DNA from: Flavobacterium sp.
GTDB lineage: Bacteria; Bacteroidota; Bacteroidia; Flavobacteriales; Flavobacteriaceae
Direction: 5' to 3'
Length of the DNA: 49,973 nt
Assembly: GCF_024305175.1 (NCBI RefSeq)
Contig: NZ_JAMWYY010000021.1
Span: 1-49,973, forward strand
How positions within the stretch are numbered: position 1 is the first letter of the stretch; each line of letters starts with the position of its first letter. The notes under the pieces were generated by a model. The model was not told the origin of the DNA and made no database searches. It saw only the letters and a list, made by a program, of their open reading frames with translations. Both the position numbers and the translations under genes were made by a program. Positions 40,864-49,903 of this stretch are shown piece by piece.

Positions 40864-41958
40864 TTACATCTGTTTTATCAGGTACAGGTAAACCGGGAAG
40901 TGGTCGCTGTAGCCCGGAACACCGTTCCAGTTACGGGCAGGGTAGCCTTTGTACTGGCCTGACGTTTGCATCAGGTAGCCTTTATTGAATACTCCCGCTT
41001 TCCAAAAGGTAAAGTTAGAGTAATCTTTACGGATTAGCGGTTCAGAAACGATCATCTGGTCAAAAAGGTCCCATGCATCGCGGTAGGCAAGTGTACCAAT
41101 ACCCCTGTCGCTCATTTCTTCCATTGGGTTAAACATGCCCTGCTTTTGCACATCTTCTTTTTTAGCCTGTGCGCCAAGCACTTTTTTCACACTTTTATTA
41201 TATGGGCCATCGTTAAGGTCGCCCATTGTGATGATTTTAGCATTAGGGTTTATCTGGTAAAGCGAGTCAATTATTTTTTTGTTTAGCGCTGCTGCTGCCT
41301 CACGAAAGGGGCTGCTGCGCTTTTCTCCGCCCGAGCGTGAAGGCCAGTGGTTTACTATAAAGTGTATTTCCTCGCCATCAAGCAGTCCCGAAACTAATAA
41401 CTGGTCACGGGTATATACCCTGCCCAGGTTATCGGCTTCTGTTTTATCATCTGTTTTTTCTTCTTCGTCTTTCTTAGCCTTAGCATTTTCGGCATTACGG
41501 TAAATGATAAGCGGTATATTTTTATAGCTGGTCGGCTTAAAGTGCTTCTTCTGGTAAAGCAGGCCAACATCTATACCCCTTTTATCTGGAGAGTCAAAAT
41601 GGATTATACCATAATCTTTATTAACCAGCAAGGGCTGTTTAACCAGGTCTTCCAGAACCTTGCGGTTTTCAATTTCCGCCACACCTAAAACAGTTGGCGA
41701 GTTAGGGTTTTCTCCCACGCCTATTTCAGATATTACCTTACTAAGGTTGTCAAGTTTTTTTTGGTATTTTTCGGGTGTCCAGCTTTGCGAACCACTTGGC
41801 AGCCATTCCTCGTCATTAATCTTCGGGTCGTTAGTCGTGTCGAACAGGTTCTCGCAGTTATAAAACGCAATTGTATGCACTTTATACTGTTTTTGCTGTG
41901 CAAATGCAGCAAAATATGAGAATAACACAAAAAACAGGACATTTGATTTTCTAATCAT
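40864..41958 (-). CDS. Exported endonuclease/exonuclease/phosphatase family protein
   Basis: 364-residue secreted member of the EEP (DNase I-like) fold. The signal peptide ends near AAFAQQ (residue 21). Catalytic blocks are YNCENLFD (Asn/Glu), VLGVAEIENRKVL (Glu), HFIVNHWPSRSGG (His), MGDLNDGPYN (Asp-Asn) and GYSDHFPVYL (Asp-His). It may cut nucleic acids or release phosphate outside the cytoplasm. It is divergent from a TonB receptor/DUF5689 pair, an arrangement suggesting a joint uptake role. Confidence 0.88.
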   Translation of the reverse strand: MIRKSNVLFFVLFSYFAAFAQQKQYKVHTIAFYNCENLFDTTNDPKINDEEWLPSGSQSWTPEKYQKKLDNLSKVISEIGVGENPNSPTVLGVAEIENRKVLEDLVKQPLLVNKDYGIIHFDSPDKRGIDVGLLYQKKHFKPTSYKNIPLIIYRNAENAKAKKDEEEKTDDKTEADNLGRVYTRDQLLVSGLLDGEEIHFIVNHWPSRSGGEKRSSPFREAAAALNKKIIDSLYQINPNAKIITMGDLNDGPYNKSVKKVLGAQAKKEDVQKQGMFNPMEEMSDRGIGTLAYRDAWDLFDQMIVSEPLIRKDYSNFTFWKAGVFNKGYLMQTSGQYKGYPARNWNGVPGYSDHFPVYLYLIKQM

Positions 41959-42035
41959 TATTTAACATATATTAATTTAACATCAAGTTTTATAACAAAA
42001 CAGGTGCCAAAAGTAGTTAATTATTTTAATTGGTG

Positions 42036-42043
42036 TACATTTG
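42036..42043 (+). promoter_or_regulatory. Predicted -7 box of the TonB receptor operon (TACATTTG)
   Basis: Exact TAnnTTTG match in the divergent region, giving a leader of about 50 bases before the receptor ATG. -33 element not clear. Confidence 0.5.
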
Positions 42044-42097
42044 CGCCCGTTAAGAAATATTTAACTTGACAAAAAAGGAAATAATTTAATTTTATCT

Positions 42098-44926
42098 ATG
42101 AAAAAACTAGTATTCAGCCTTTTACTCACAGTGCAGGCTGTTGTGGCATGGTCGCAGCAAACGGCATTGATAACGGGTAAAGTAGTCGATTCAAAAACGC
42201 AGCAGCCTATCCAGAATGTTGTGGCAACTCTTGAAGGAACAAACCAGACTGCACTTACTAACGTGCAGGGTGTATTTACCTTTGAAAAAGCTGCTACAGG
42301 CAACCTTACCCTTACTGTAGGGAGCACGGGCTATGTTACCCAGACATTTACACTGCAGGTAACAGAGGGCCAGACACTTGATATTGGTATTGTTGCGCTT
42401 GAACAGGACATTACCTCTGAACAACAGCTAAGCCTTATAACGCTGACAGAGAGTGATTTGGGAGATGATAACGGGAACTCTGAAAGTACAGCGGGATTAT
42501 TGCAGGCATCGAGGGATATTTTTATGCAGGCTGCCGCTTTTGATTTTGGACAGGCAAGGTTCCGCGTTAGGGGACTTGACAACGAATATGGTAAAACCAT
42601 GATAAATGGTGTGCCAATGGATAAACTTTATGACGGAAGGCCGCAATGGAGTAACTGGGGTGGCCTTAACGATGTAACACGTAACCAAGAGTTTACCATA
42701 GGTTCTGATGCATCTGATTATACTTTTGGCGGTATATTGGGTACACAGGAAATAAACATAAGGGCATCTACTTTCAGGCCCGGAAGCAGGATATCATTTT
42801 CCGGCACCAACACCAACTACAGCTGGAGGGCAATGGCAACCCATGCTTCCGGTATGGATGAGAACGGCTGGGCTTATGTAATTTCAGCTTCAAGAAGGTG
42901 GGCTCAGGAAGGCTACTTTGAAGGTACCGATTATGATGCAAACTCTTTCTTTGCGAGCGTAGAGAAGAAGATAAACGACCACCACAGCATTAACTTTACC
43001 AGTATATATGCACAAAACAGCCGCGGCAAAAACTCTCCTAACACTCAGGAAGTTATAGACCTTGCAGGCGAAAAGTACAATTCATACTGGGGATGGCAGA
43101 ACGGCGAAAAAAGGAACTCTCGCGATAAAGACGTAGAGGAGCCTATTTTTATGCTGGGCCACTACTGGAAAATAAACGAGAAGAACACGCTTAATACTAA
43201 CATTGCCTACCAGTTTGGTAAAATTGGTAACAGCAGGCTCGATTTTAACTATACCAGGAACCCTGATCCTACTTATTACAGGAACCTGCCAAGTTTTTAT
43301 ACTACACAATTTGAATTTCCTGCACCAGATGCCCAAGCGCCTGTATATGTAGGCGACAGCCCTGAAAACCAACTGTATGCAAACCTTGCAAGAGAAAGGT
43401 TTCTTAACAACAGGCAAATTGACTGGGATAAGCTTTACAGGGATAATATTGAGAACGGAGAAAGCCTTGCAGTATTGTATGAAGACAGAACGGATGACCG
43501 TATGTTTACTGCAAACTCTATCTTAAACTCTCAGCTTACAGACCATATCGTGCTAAATGCAGGTATCACATACAGGAAACTGAAGTCGCACAACTTCCAG
43601 AACCTGTTAGACCTTTTAGGCGGTAGCGGTTACCTTGATATAGACCCTTTCCTTATTGGTAATGCAAGGCAAAGCGACCTTAACAACCCTAACAGGGTAG
43701 TGGGTGTAGGCGATGAGTTTGGTTACAACTACAACCTGTTTGCCGATATTATAGATGCCTTTACACAGTTCAGGTTCAACTATGGCAAAACAGAGTTCTA
43801 CCTTGCCCAGAACTATTCATGGACAGAATACCAGAGAGAAGGTATTTACCAAAATGGTAACTATTCTACCAACTCGTTTGGTAAAAGCGAAGAGCGTACA
43901 TTCAACAACTTTGGCTTTAAAGGAGGCTTTACTTATAAATTTACAGGCCGCCACATGTTCGACTTTAACGGTATCTTTATGACAAAGGCACCAACACTAA
44001 GGAACACCTTTAGCAATGCCAGGTTAAATAACAATATTGTTGAAGGCCTTGAAAGCGAAACAATTTATGGTGGAGATATCAGCTATATTATAAGGGCTCC
44101 TAAATTAAAGGCACGTATAACAGGTTACTTCTCGAGGATTACAGATGTAACCGACATCAGTTTTTACTATGCAGAAGGTCTAGCTCTTGTTATTCCTGAA
44201 GGAGACGGAGCTAACGGACAGGCAGGCCAAAGGCTTAACAATGCTTTTGCAGCAGAAATTGTTACCGGCTTAGACAAGCAAAATATTGGTGGTGAGCTTG
44301 GTATAGAATACCAGATTACTTCTACCATTAAGGCTACTGCGGTTGCAGCTTACGGGCAATATACCTTTAACAGCGACCCTAACGTAAAGCTTAATGTTGA
44401 TAACTTCCGCTCTACTATAGATTTCGGACGCTCTACAATGAAAGATTATAAGCAGCCGGGCATGCCGCAGCAGGCTTACTCGTTTGACCTTGAGTACAGG
44501 GATCCGCATTACTGGTGGATAGGTGCAAGCGTTAACTACCTTGCCGACAATTATATAGATATTTCGCCGTTATTAAGGACAGATAACTTCTTTATAAACA
44601 ATGAAGATGTTAATGGGTATCCTTTCCCTGAAGCTACAGAAGCCGGTGCAAGGCAATTGCTGAAGCAGGAAAAATTAGACCCTGCCACCATCATTAACCT
44701 TACAGGCGGTAAGTCTTGGAGGATTGGTGATAAGACCCTTGGTATATTTGCAAGCATAAACAACGTGTTTGATTTCTCATATAAAACAGGTGGTTTTGAG
44801 CAGGCAAGGAATGCCAACTACAGGCAGCTTAGCCAAGATATGGCAGGCCCTGCACGTTCTTTTGGCCCTAAATACTTTTTCGGTTACGGAAGGAACTATT
44901 TCGTAAACCTTTATCTCAACTTTTAA
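42098..44926 (+). CDS. TonB-dependent outer-membrane receptor (SusC/CarboxypepD_reg type)
   Basis: 942-residue receptor. The signal peptide (MKKLVFSLLLTVQAVVAWSQ) is followed by a carboxypeptidase-regulatory-like domain (TGKVVDSKTQQPIQNV, about residues 25-110), a plug (about 120-230; RFRVRGLDNEYGKTMINGVP) and a 22-strand barrel ending in the aromatic FVNLYLNF. It imports a ligand across the outer membrane using TonB energy. It is followed by a DUF5689 lipoprotein gene 17 bases on, which takes the place a SusD-like partner would occupy. Confidence 0.9.
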   Translation: MKKLVFSLLLTVQAVVAWSQQTALITGKVVDSKTQQPIQNVVATLEGTNQTALTNVQGVFTFEKAATGNLTLTVGSTGYVTQTFTLQVTEGQTLDIGIVALEQDITSEQQLSLITLTESDLGDDNGNSESTAGLLQASRDIFMQAAAFDFGQARFRVRGLDNEYGKTMINGVPMDKLYDGRPQWSNWGGLNDVTRNQEFTIGSDASDYTFGGILGTQEINIRASTFRPGSRISFSGTNTNYSWRAMATHASGMDENGWAYVISASRRWAQEGYFEGTDYDANSFFASVEKKINDHHSINFTSIYAQNSRGKNSPNTQEVIDLAGEKYNSYWGWQNGEKRNSRDKDVEEPIFMLGHYWKINEKNTLNTNIAYQFGKIGNSRLDFNYTRNPDPTYYRNLPSFYTTQFEFPAPDAQAPVYVGDSPENQLYANLARERFLNNRQIDWDKLYRDNIENGESLAVLYEDRTDDRMFTANSILNSQLTDHIVLNAGITYRKLKSHNFQNLLDLLGGSGYLDIDPFLIGNARQSDLNNPNRVVGVGDEFGYNYNLFADIIDAFTQFRFNYGKTEFYLAQNYSWTEYQREGIYQNGNYSTNSFGKSEERTFNNFGFKGGFTYKFTGRHMFDFNGIFMTKAPTLRNTFSNARLNNNIVEGLESETIYGGDISYIIRAPKLKARITGYFSRITDVTDISFYYAEGLALVIPEGDGANGQAGQRLNNAFAAEIVTGLDKQNIGGELGIEYQITSTIKATAVAAYGQYTFNSDPNVKLNVDNFRSTIDFGRSTMKDYKQPGMPQQAYSFDLEYRDPHYWWIGASVNYLADNYIDISPLLRTDNFFINNEDVNGYPFPEATEAGARQLLKQEKLDPATIINLTGGKSWRIGDKTLGIFASINNVFDFSYKTGGFEQARNANYRQLSQDMAGPARSFGPKYFFGYGRNYFVNLYLNF

Positions 44927-44943
44927 TTAAACAAAAATTAGAT

Positions 44944-46359
44944 ATGAAAACTAAATTTTTAAAATCAATTTTATTCATGGCGCTTGCAGCAGGTACCCTT
45001 ACCAGCTGTGTTAATGATGACGATTACAACATTCCTGCACTGGAGTGTACAGAACCTTCTATTACTGCAACTAAAACTGTTGAACAACTATATAGCCAGG
45101 CTACAAGTGTTGCTACCCTTTACCAGGCTGCAGATGAAAATGCTGATGATTATATAGAGGCTGTAGTAGTATCGAGCGATAAAGGCGGTAACTTTTACAA
45201 GACCATTTACCTTAACAACATTGTTACTGATGGAAATGGTGAACTGCGTGCCGGTAACATTGGTTTCTCTATACAGGTAAACCAGACAGACCTGTTTACT
45301 GACTATGGTGTGGGAAGAAAAGTTTATATTAAGCTTGATGGCCTTTATACACAAATAAGGAGCAACACCCTTCAGATAGGGGCTCTTTTTGGCAACAACG
45401 TTGGCCAGATACCTGCTGAGCTTTATGCAAACCATATTTTCAGGGCTTGTACAGTTATTGAGGAATCTAAACTTGTAAATGTAATAACAGACCTTAGCCA
45501 GATCAACGATAGCTACATAGGCAGGCTTATCCGTTTTGAGGGCGTTCAGTTTACTGATGGTTCACTTAACCAGACGTACTACAATGCTGCAAACGTTGAT
45601 GCAGGCGGGCAAACCCTAACTTACATAACCAACTCTGAAGAGGAGACATATACACTGCCTTTCAGGACAGGTTCTTTTGCAGACTACGCCGGTACACAGG
45701 TTGCAACAGGTAATGGCAGCATTACAGGTATCCTTACCAAGTTTAACACTACCTACCAGTTTGTATCCCGTTATGCAACTGATATTAACCTTGACGGCGA
45801 GAGAATTGGCGAGCTGCCGGTTGAAGTGGGCGACCCGTTCTTTACTGAAGATTTCCAGTCTGCAGAAAACAACACTAACTTTAACTTTGACGGTTGGTAT
45901 AACATTGCTGAATCAGGTGTTTGGTTATGGAGAGAAAAAGTATTCCAGGAAAATGGCTATGCCGAATTCAGCCCGTTTGGTTCAGGAAGCACTCTTAACG
46001 AGGTTTGGATGATAACTCCTGCTATTAACCTTGATGACTACAGCAATGTTACCTTTACATTTGAAACAGCACAGCACCACCTTGATGTTGACGCAGACGG
46101 TAATAAGCTTGAAATATTCATCATCAGTAACTTTAACGGTACTGATATTGCTAGCGCAACTAAAGTAAACGTTACTGACCAGGCTACTTTACCAACAAGC
46201 GCTACAGCTTGGTATGAGTTTGTAAACTCTGGTGTTATAGACCTTTCAGGCTTCTCAGGCCAGGTACACATTGGCTTTAAAGTTACAGGCTCAGGTACTG
46301 ATACAACTCTTGACGGTGCTTTCCAGATAGATAACCTTACAGTTAGCGGTGTAAACTAA
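44944..46359 (+). CDS. DUF5689 domain surface lipoprotein
   Basis: 471-residue lipoprotein. The signal ends at the lipobox LTSC (Cys22), followed by acidic VNDDDYN, an export signal seen in Bacteroidota surface lipoproteins. DUF5689 covers about residues 45-280 and has an OB-fold-like look (VSSDKGGNFYKTIYL and VGRKVYIKLDGLY). The last ~180 residues resemble a choice-of-anchor/jelly-roll domain (WMITPAINLDDYSNVTFTFE). It probably binds substrate for the receptor encoded upstream. Confidence 0.85.
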   Translation: MKTKFLKSILFMALAAGTLTSCVNDDDYNIPALECTEPSITATKTVEQLYSQATSVATLYQAADENADDYIEAVVVSSDKGGNFYKTIYLNNIVTDGNGELRAGNIGFSIQVNQTDLFTDYGVGRKVYIKLDGLYTQIRSNTLQIGALFGNNVGQIPAELYANHIFRACTVIEESKLVNVITDLSQINDSYIGRLIRFEGVQFTDGSLNQTYYNAANVDAGGQTLTYITNSEEETYTLPFRTGSFADYAGTQVATGNGSITGILTKFNTTYQFVSRYATDINLDGERIGELPVEVGDPFFTEDFQSAENNTNFNFDGWYNIAESGVWLWREKVFQENGYAEFSPFGSGSTLNEVWMITPAINLDDYSNVTFTFETAQHHLDVDADGNKLEIFIISNFNGTDIASATKVNVTDQATLPTSATAWYEFVNSGVIDLSGFSGQVHIGFKVTGSGTDTTLDGAFQIDNLTVSGVN

Positions 46360-46381
46360 TACTGCTTACAGCATATAAATA

Positions 46382-46408
46382 AAGGGTGGCCGTTGAGCCA
46401 CCCTTTTT
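46382..46408 (+). terminator. Rho-independent terminator after DUF5689 gene
   Basis: The stem AAGGGTGGC / GCCACCCTT with loop CGTTGA is followed by a T run. It lies between convergent genes. Confidence 0.88.
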
Positions 46409-46421
46409 ATTTTAGGATTAG

Positions 46422-46796
46422 TCATTCTGCATATTTTGTATTGACCAAATCTACAATATTGTTTGAGATACCCCAATCATAAATATGCTGCAATATCGGA
46501 ATAAATGATGTTCCTAATTCCGAAAGGCTATACTCCGTACGAGGGGGTATTTCACCATAATCTTTTTTTATTACCCAGCCGTCATCTGCCAGTACACTTA
46601 ACTGTTGGGTAAGCATTTTTTCAGAAATATTCGGTATAGCCCGGTGCAATTCCTTATACCTTAGGGATTTGTTTTTCAAATTCCACAGTATCATCAGTTT
46701 CCACCTGCCACCCACTACTTTAAGGGTAGAGGCTATTGGGCAGTCAAAAGTTATAGACTGCTCATTTATAAAATTAGTCGAGGTTTCTTTTCTCAT
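46422..46796 (-). CDS. HxlR family transcriptional regulator
   Basis: Small winged-helix regulator (124 residues) with the family start FDCPIASTLKVVGGRWKLMI and the middle LRYKELHRAIPNISEKMLTQ. HxlR proteins often respond to reactive electrophiles or oxidants through an N-terminal cysteine; here the Cys in FDCPI (near residue 19) is conserved. It is divergent from the redox operon to its right, so it probably controls that operon and itself. Confidence 0.92.
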   Translation of the reverse strand: MRKETSTNFINEQSITFDCPIASTLKVVGGRWKLMILWNLKNKSLRYKELHRAIPNISEKMLTQQLSVLADDGWVIKKDYGEIPPRTEYSLSELGTSFIPILQHIYDWGISNNIVDLVNTKYAE

Positions 46797-46826
46797 TTAC
46801 ACGCACTTTATTGTATGTACCATATT

Positions 46827-46843
46827 ATTTGTGTGCAAATATA
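46827..46843. promoter_or_regulatory. HxlR -7 box overlapping an inverted repeat
   Basis: CAAATATA (46836-46843) reads TATATTTG on the minus strand, an exact -7 match for the HxlR gene. It overlaps the inverted repeat ATTTG-n4-CAAAT (46827-46840), a candidate autoregulatory operator. On the plus strand TTTG, a 19-base spacer and TAAACTTTG (one base longer than consensus) may serve the divergent operon. Confidence 0.45.
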
Positions 46844-46887
46844 ATTAACTTAAACTTTGTGCTATTATTAATTCAACTTTATTTGAA

Positions 46888-47604
46888 ATGAATGTAACAA
46901 ACAAAAAAATTATTGTTATCGGCGGCAGTTCGGGAATTGGCAGGGCTGTTGCCGAAATGGCTTTTAATTTAGGGAATAACGTTATTCTAACCAGCCGTGA
47001 TAAGGCAAAAGCCGAAACTGTTGCCAAAAACATTGGCAGTACCGTAACAGGTTTTGAGTTGGAGGTTAATGATGAGCATCAGGTAAATGCTTTTTTTGAA
47101 AGTTTATCAGGTATCGAACACATTTACATTGCAGCAGGCAGCACCGCACTGGGAGCACTTACTGATGGTGTGCTGGAAGAGAAGCTTCAAGGCTTTAATA
47201 CCCGATTGCTGGGAAGCCTGAGGGTAGTTAAGGCTGCCATCGCAAAAATGAATGCTGGAGGTTCAATTATTTTTACAGGAGGAGTATCTACCGACAGGCC
47301 TATTGCCGGAGCGTGGGTTTCGGGCTTAGGTACAGCCTCGGCAGAGCAGTTAGCCCGCGTATTAGTGATGGAGTTCCCGCACATCCGCTTTAATGCGGTT
47401 TCGCCCGGTTATACCGACACCCCTATGTGGGACGAAATTATGGGTGATAACAAAACTACTGTTTTGGCAGGCATTGCGAAAACGCTTCCCGTTAAAAAAA
47501 TAGCGTCTCCGGAAGAGGTAGCCTCTGCAGTTATCTTTTTAATGTCGAATGCCTCTGTAACGGGTGAGGTAATCCATATTGACGGTGGTTCACGATTAGT
47601 TTAA
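46888..47604 (+). CDS. SDR-fold protein lacking the usual catalytic Tyr/Lys
   Basis: 238-residue short-chain dehydrogenase/reductase fold. The nucleotide-binding GGSSGIGRAVAE (residues 11-22) and the late NAVSPGYTDTPMW are typical. Where the active-site YxxxK should stand, the sequence reads WVSGLGTASAEQLARVL, with Ser and Thr in those places by my alignment. It may bind NAD(P)H without classical catalysis or use another residue. It is first of a three-gene operon divergent from HxlR. Confidence 0.85.
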   Translation: MNVTNKKIIVIGGSSGIGRAVAEMAFNLGNNVILTSRDKAKAETVAKNIGSTVTGFELEVNDEHQVNAFFESLSGIEHIYIAAGSTALGALTDGVLEEKLQGFNTRLLGSLRVVKAAIAKMNAGGSIIFTGGVSTDRPIAGAWVSGLGTASAEQLARVLVMEFPHIRFNAVSPGYTDTPMWDEIMGDNKTTVLAGIAKTLPVKKIASPEEVASAVIFLMSNASVTGEVIHIDGGSRLV

Positions 47605-47621
47605 TAATTCAAAAATAAAAA

Positions 47622-48215
47622 ATGAAAAGATTAATTTTTGTAGTGCTAATAGTAATGATCTCGGCTTTTGCTTTTGCACAAAGCGGTTTGAAGGTTGGCG
47701 AAAAAGCACCTGATTTTAAAGCAAAAGATCAGAATGGCAATGTAGTTACGCTGAAAGATGCTTTAAAAAAAGGTAAGGTGGTAATATTATTTTATCGTGG
47801 CTACTGGTGCCCGAATTGTAGTAGGGCAGTAAAAAGTTTGCAGGACTCCTTACAATTATTAACAGACAGAAATGTATCGGTCATCGCCATTTCTCCAGAA
47901 GGTGCCGATGGGATTAAGAAGACCGTTAGTAAATCGAAGGCAACTTTTACTGTTTTAAGTGATGAAGGTTTGAAAATATCAAAAGCATTCAAGGTGGCAT
48001 TTAAAGTAACCAAAGATATGGATGCCATACATAATCAGTATAACATTGATGTAGTGGGTAATAACGTCAGCAACGGCAATTATTTACCCAGACCTTCGGC
48101 ATTTATAATTGATACTGATGGTACAATTATATACCGCTATTTCAATACTTTGCCTTATTCGCATCCTAACAGTAACAACCGGGTAACGGTTAAAGAACTT
48201 TTACAGAATTTATAA
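47622..48215 (+). CDS. Exported redoxin (AhpC/TSA-like), CxxC type
   Basis: 197-residue thioredoxin-fold protein with a signal peptide (cleavage near AFAQ, residue 20). The active site is YWCPNC (Cys63/Cys66), and VGEKAPDFKAKDQNGN is the peroxiredoxin/redoxin start. The CPNC pair and periplasmic location suggest thiol reductase or atypical peroxidase activity. It is 17 bases after the SDR gene and 17 bases before the SnoaL-like gene; the HxlR neighbour fits a stress-response role. Confidence 0.88.
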   Translation: MKRLIFVVLIVMISAFAFAQSGLKVGEKAPDFKAKDQNGNVVTLKDALKKGKVVILFYRGYWCPNCSRAVKSLQDSLQLLTDRNVSVIAISPEGADGIKKTVSKSKATFTVLSDEGLKISKAFKVAFKVTKDMDAIHNQYNIDVVGNNVSNGNYLPRPSAFIIDTDGTIIYRYFNTLPYSHPNSNNRVTVKELLQNL

Positions 48216-48232
48216 ATTTAAAAATCCAAAAA

Positions 48233-48583
48233 ATGTCAGAGCAACATATTTCAGTTTGGATTGATGAGCTGGTATCATTAGCTGTTGGAGGTCAATGGGA
48301 AGTGGCCTTTGAAAAATTTTATCATCAGGATATCGAAAAAACAGATCTTGATGGAGTACCCGTTACAGGAATGTCTCAAAATATTGAGAACGGGCGCAGT
48401 TTTTCTTCAAAAATCTCAAACGTAAGAGATTTCTCGTGTGCAGGTAAAATTGTAAAAGGGAACAGGAGTTTTATTGTTTGGTCGTTCGATTTTGATGTTG
48501 AGTGTAAACCGTTTAAGGTTACAGAGGTGGCTATACAGGATTGGGAAGACGGTAAAATTATCAAAGAAAGGTTCTTTGCTTAA
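48233..48583 (+). CDS. SnoaL-like / NTF2-fold protein
   Basis: 116-residue protein with the alpha-plus-beta cone fold pattern of SnoaL-like proteins: an N-terminal helix with FEKFYHQDIEKTDLDGVPV, then strands SFIVWSFDFDVECKPF and VAIQDWEDGKIIKERFF. Such proteins are small hydrolases/isomerases or binding modules. It is the last gene of the HxlR-linked operon; the ligand is unknown. Confidence 0.75.
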   Translation: MSEQHISVWIDELVSLAVGGQWEVAFEKFYHQDIEKTDLDGVPVTGMSQNIENGRSFSSKISNVRDFSCAGKIVKGNRSFIVWSFDFDVECKPFKVTEVAIQDWEDGKIIKERFFA

Positions 48584-48597
48584 ATGTACAGCATAAT

Positions 48598-48632
48598 AAA
48601 AAGCGGTTAGGGCAAAACCTAGCCGCTTTTTT
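48598..48632. terminator. Bidirectional terminator between SnoaL-like gene and hflX
   Basis: The stem AAAAGCGGTTAGG / CCTAGCCGCTTTT (one G-U pair) has T runs on both sides, between convergent genes. Confidence 0.88.
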
Positions 48633-48647
48633 AATGTATATTTATGT

Positions 48648-49877
48648 CTATTCCTCTTCCGTTGCACTGTTCTCGTTATAATCCGGATACAAAAAGTTAT
48701 TATAGGGGAAACGGGTAATATGTATTTGCCTTACAGCCTCATAAACCTTTTGACGGAACTCCTCCATATTCTCTTTATTTATTGCAGAAATAAACAGGGC
48801 ATTGTTTTCACCCACATTGGCCATCCATGTAGCTTTCCATTCCTCTAAAGAGTAATGCCTTGTCGTCCTCTCAGTTACAAGGTCATCTTCATCAATGGTA
48901 AGCGGCATATAAGCATCAATCTTATTGAATACCATTATAGTTGGCTTGTCGTCAGATTTTATTTCTTTAAGGATACTATTAACCGATTGTATATGGTCTT
49001 CAAATTCCGGATGCGAAATATCCACAACATGCAGCAGTAAATCGGCTTCCCTAACTTCGTCAAGCGTACTCTTGAATGACTCGATAAGCTGGGTAGGCAG
49101 CTTCCTGATAAACCCAACAGTATCGCTAAGCAGGAACGGCAGGTTCTTTATCACTACTTTCCTGACAGTTGTATCAAGCGTAGCAAAAAGCTTGTTCTCT
49201 ACAAAAACCTCGCTTTTGCTAATAACATTCATGAGTGTAGATTTACCTACGTTGGTGTAACCCACAAGGGCCACCCTTACCAAAGCACCCCTGTTGCTGC
49301 GCTGCACCGACATTTGCCTGTCAATAGTTTTAATTTTGTCTTTCAGCAGGGCAATCCTGTCGCGCACAATACGCCTGTCGGTTTCAATCTCTGTTTCACC
49401 GGGGCCACGCATACCAATACCACCCCTTTGGCGCTCAAGGTGCGTCCACATACCGCTAAGGCGTGGCAGCAAATACTGGCACTGTGCCAGCTCAACCTGT
49501 GTGCGGGCATAGCTGGTTTCGGCACGCTGTGCAAAAATATCAAGGATAAGGTTAGTACGGTCAAGCACTTTGCAGTCCAGTATCTTATTCAGGTTTTTTT
49601 GCTGTGCCGGCGAGAGTTCGTCATCAAAAATTACAGTTTTTACATCATGTTCTTTAACATAGGTGTGTATCTCCTCTATTTTTCCTGTCCCTAAAAAGGT
49701 TTTAGGATTGGGTTTATCCATTTTTTGTGAAAACCTTTTTACCACTTCGCCACCTGCGGTAAAGGTTAAAAATTCAAGTTCATCAAGATATTCGGTAAGC
49801 TTATCCTCACTCTGCTCCTGCGTTACAACGCCTGCAATAACCGTTTTCTCAAAATTAATAGTTTCTTTCTCCAGCAT
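48648..49877 (-). CDS. hflX: GTPase HflX
   Basis: Ribosome-associated GTPase that splits stalled or hibernating ribosomes. The N-terminal HflX domain ends in the glycine-rich RGGIGMRGPGETEIETDRR. The G domain has G1 GYTNVGKST, G3 DTVGFIRKLP and G4 NKID, and the C-terminal tail is acidic. The length of 409 residues is normal. No hfq or hflKC genes are adjacent, unlike E. coli. Confidence 0.95.
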   Translation of the reverse strand: MLEKETINFEKTVIAGVVTQEQSEDKLTEYLDELEFLTFTAGGEVVKRFSQKMDKPNPKTFLGTGKIEEIHTYVKEHDVKTVIFDDELSPAQQKNLNKILDCKVLDRTNLILDIFAQRAETSYARTQVELAQCQYLLPRLSGMWTHLERQRGGIGMRGPGETEIETDRRIVRDRIALLKDKIKTIDRQMSVQRSNRGALVRVALVGYTNVGKSTLMNVISKSEVFVENKLFATLDTTVRKVVIKNLPFLLSDTVGFIRKLPTQLIESFKSTLDEVREADLLLHVVDISHPEFEDHIQSVNSILKEIKSDDKPTIMVFNKIDAYMPLTIDEDDLVTERTTRHYSLEEWKATWMANVGENNALFISAINKENMEEFRQKVYEAVRQIHITRFPYNNFLYPDYNENSATEEE

Positions 49878-49895
49878 AATTTTTTACATAAATAA

Positions 49896-49903
49896 CAAAA
49901 ATA
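49896..49903 (-). promoter_or_regulatory. Predicted -7 box of hflX (TATTTTTG)
   Basis: The plus-strand CAAAAATA reads as an exact TAnnTTTG about 19 bases before the start codon. The rest of the right margin to 49973 is A/T-rich with nothing else recognisable. Confidence 0.4.
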
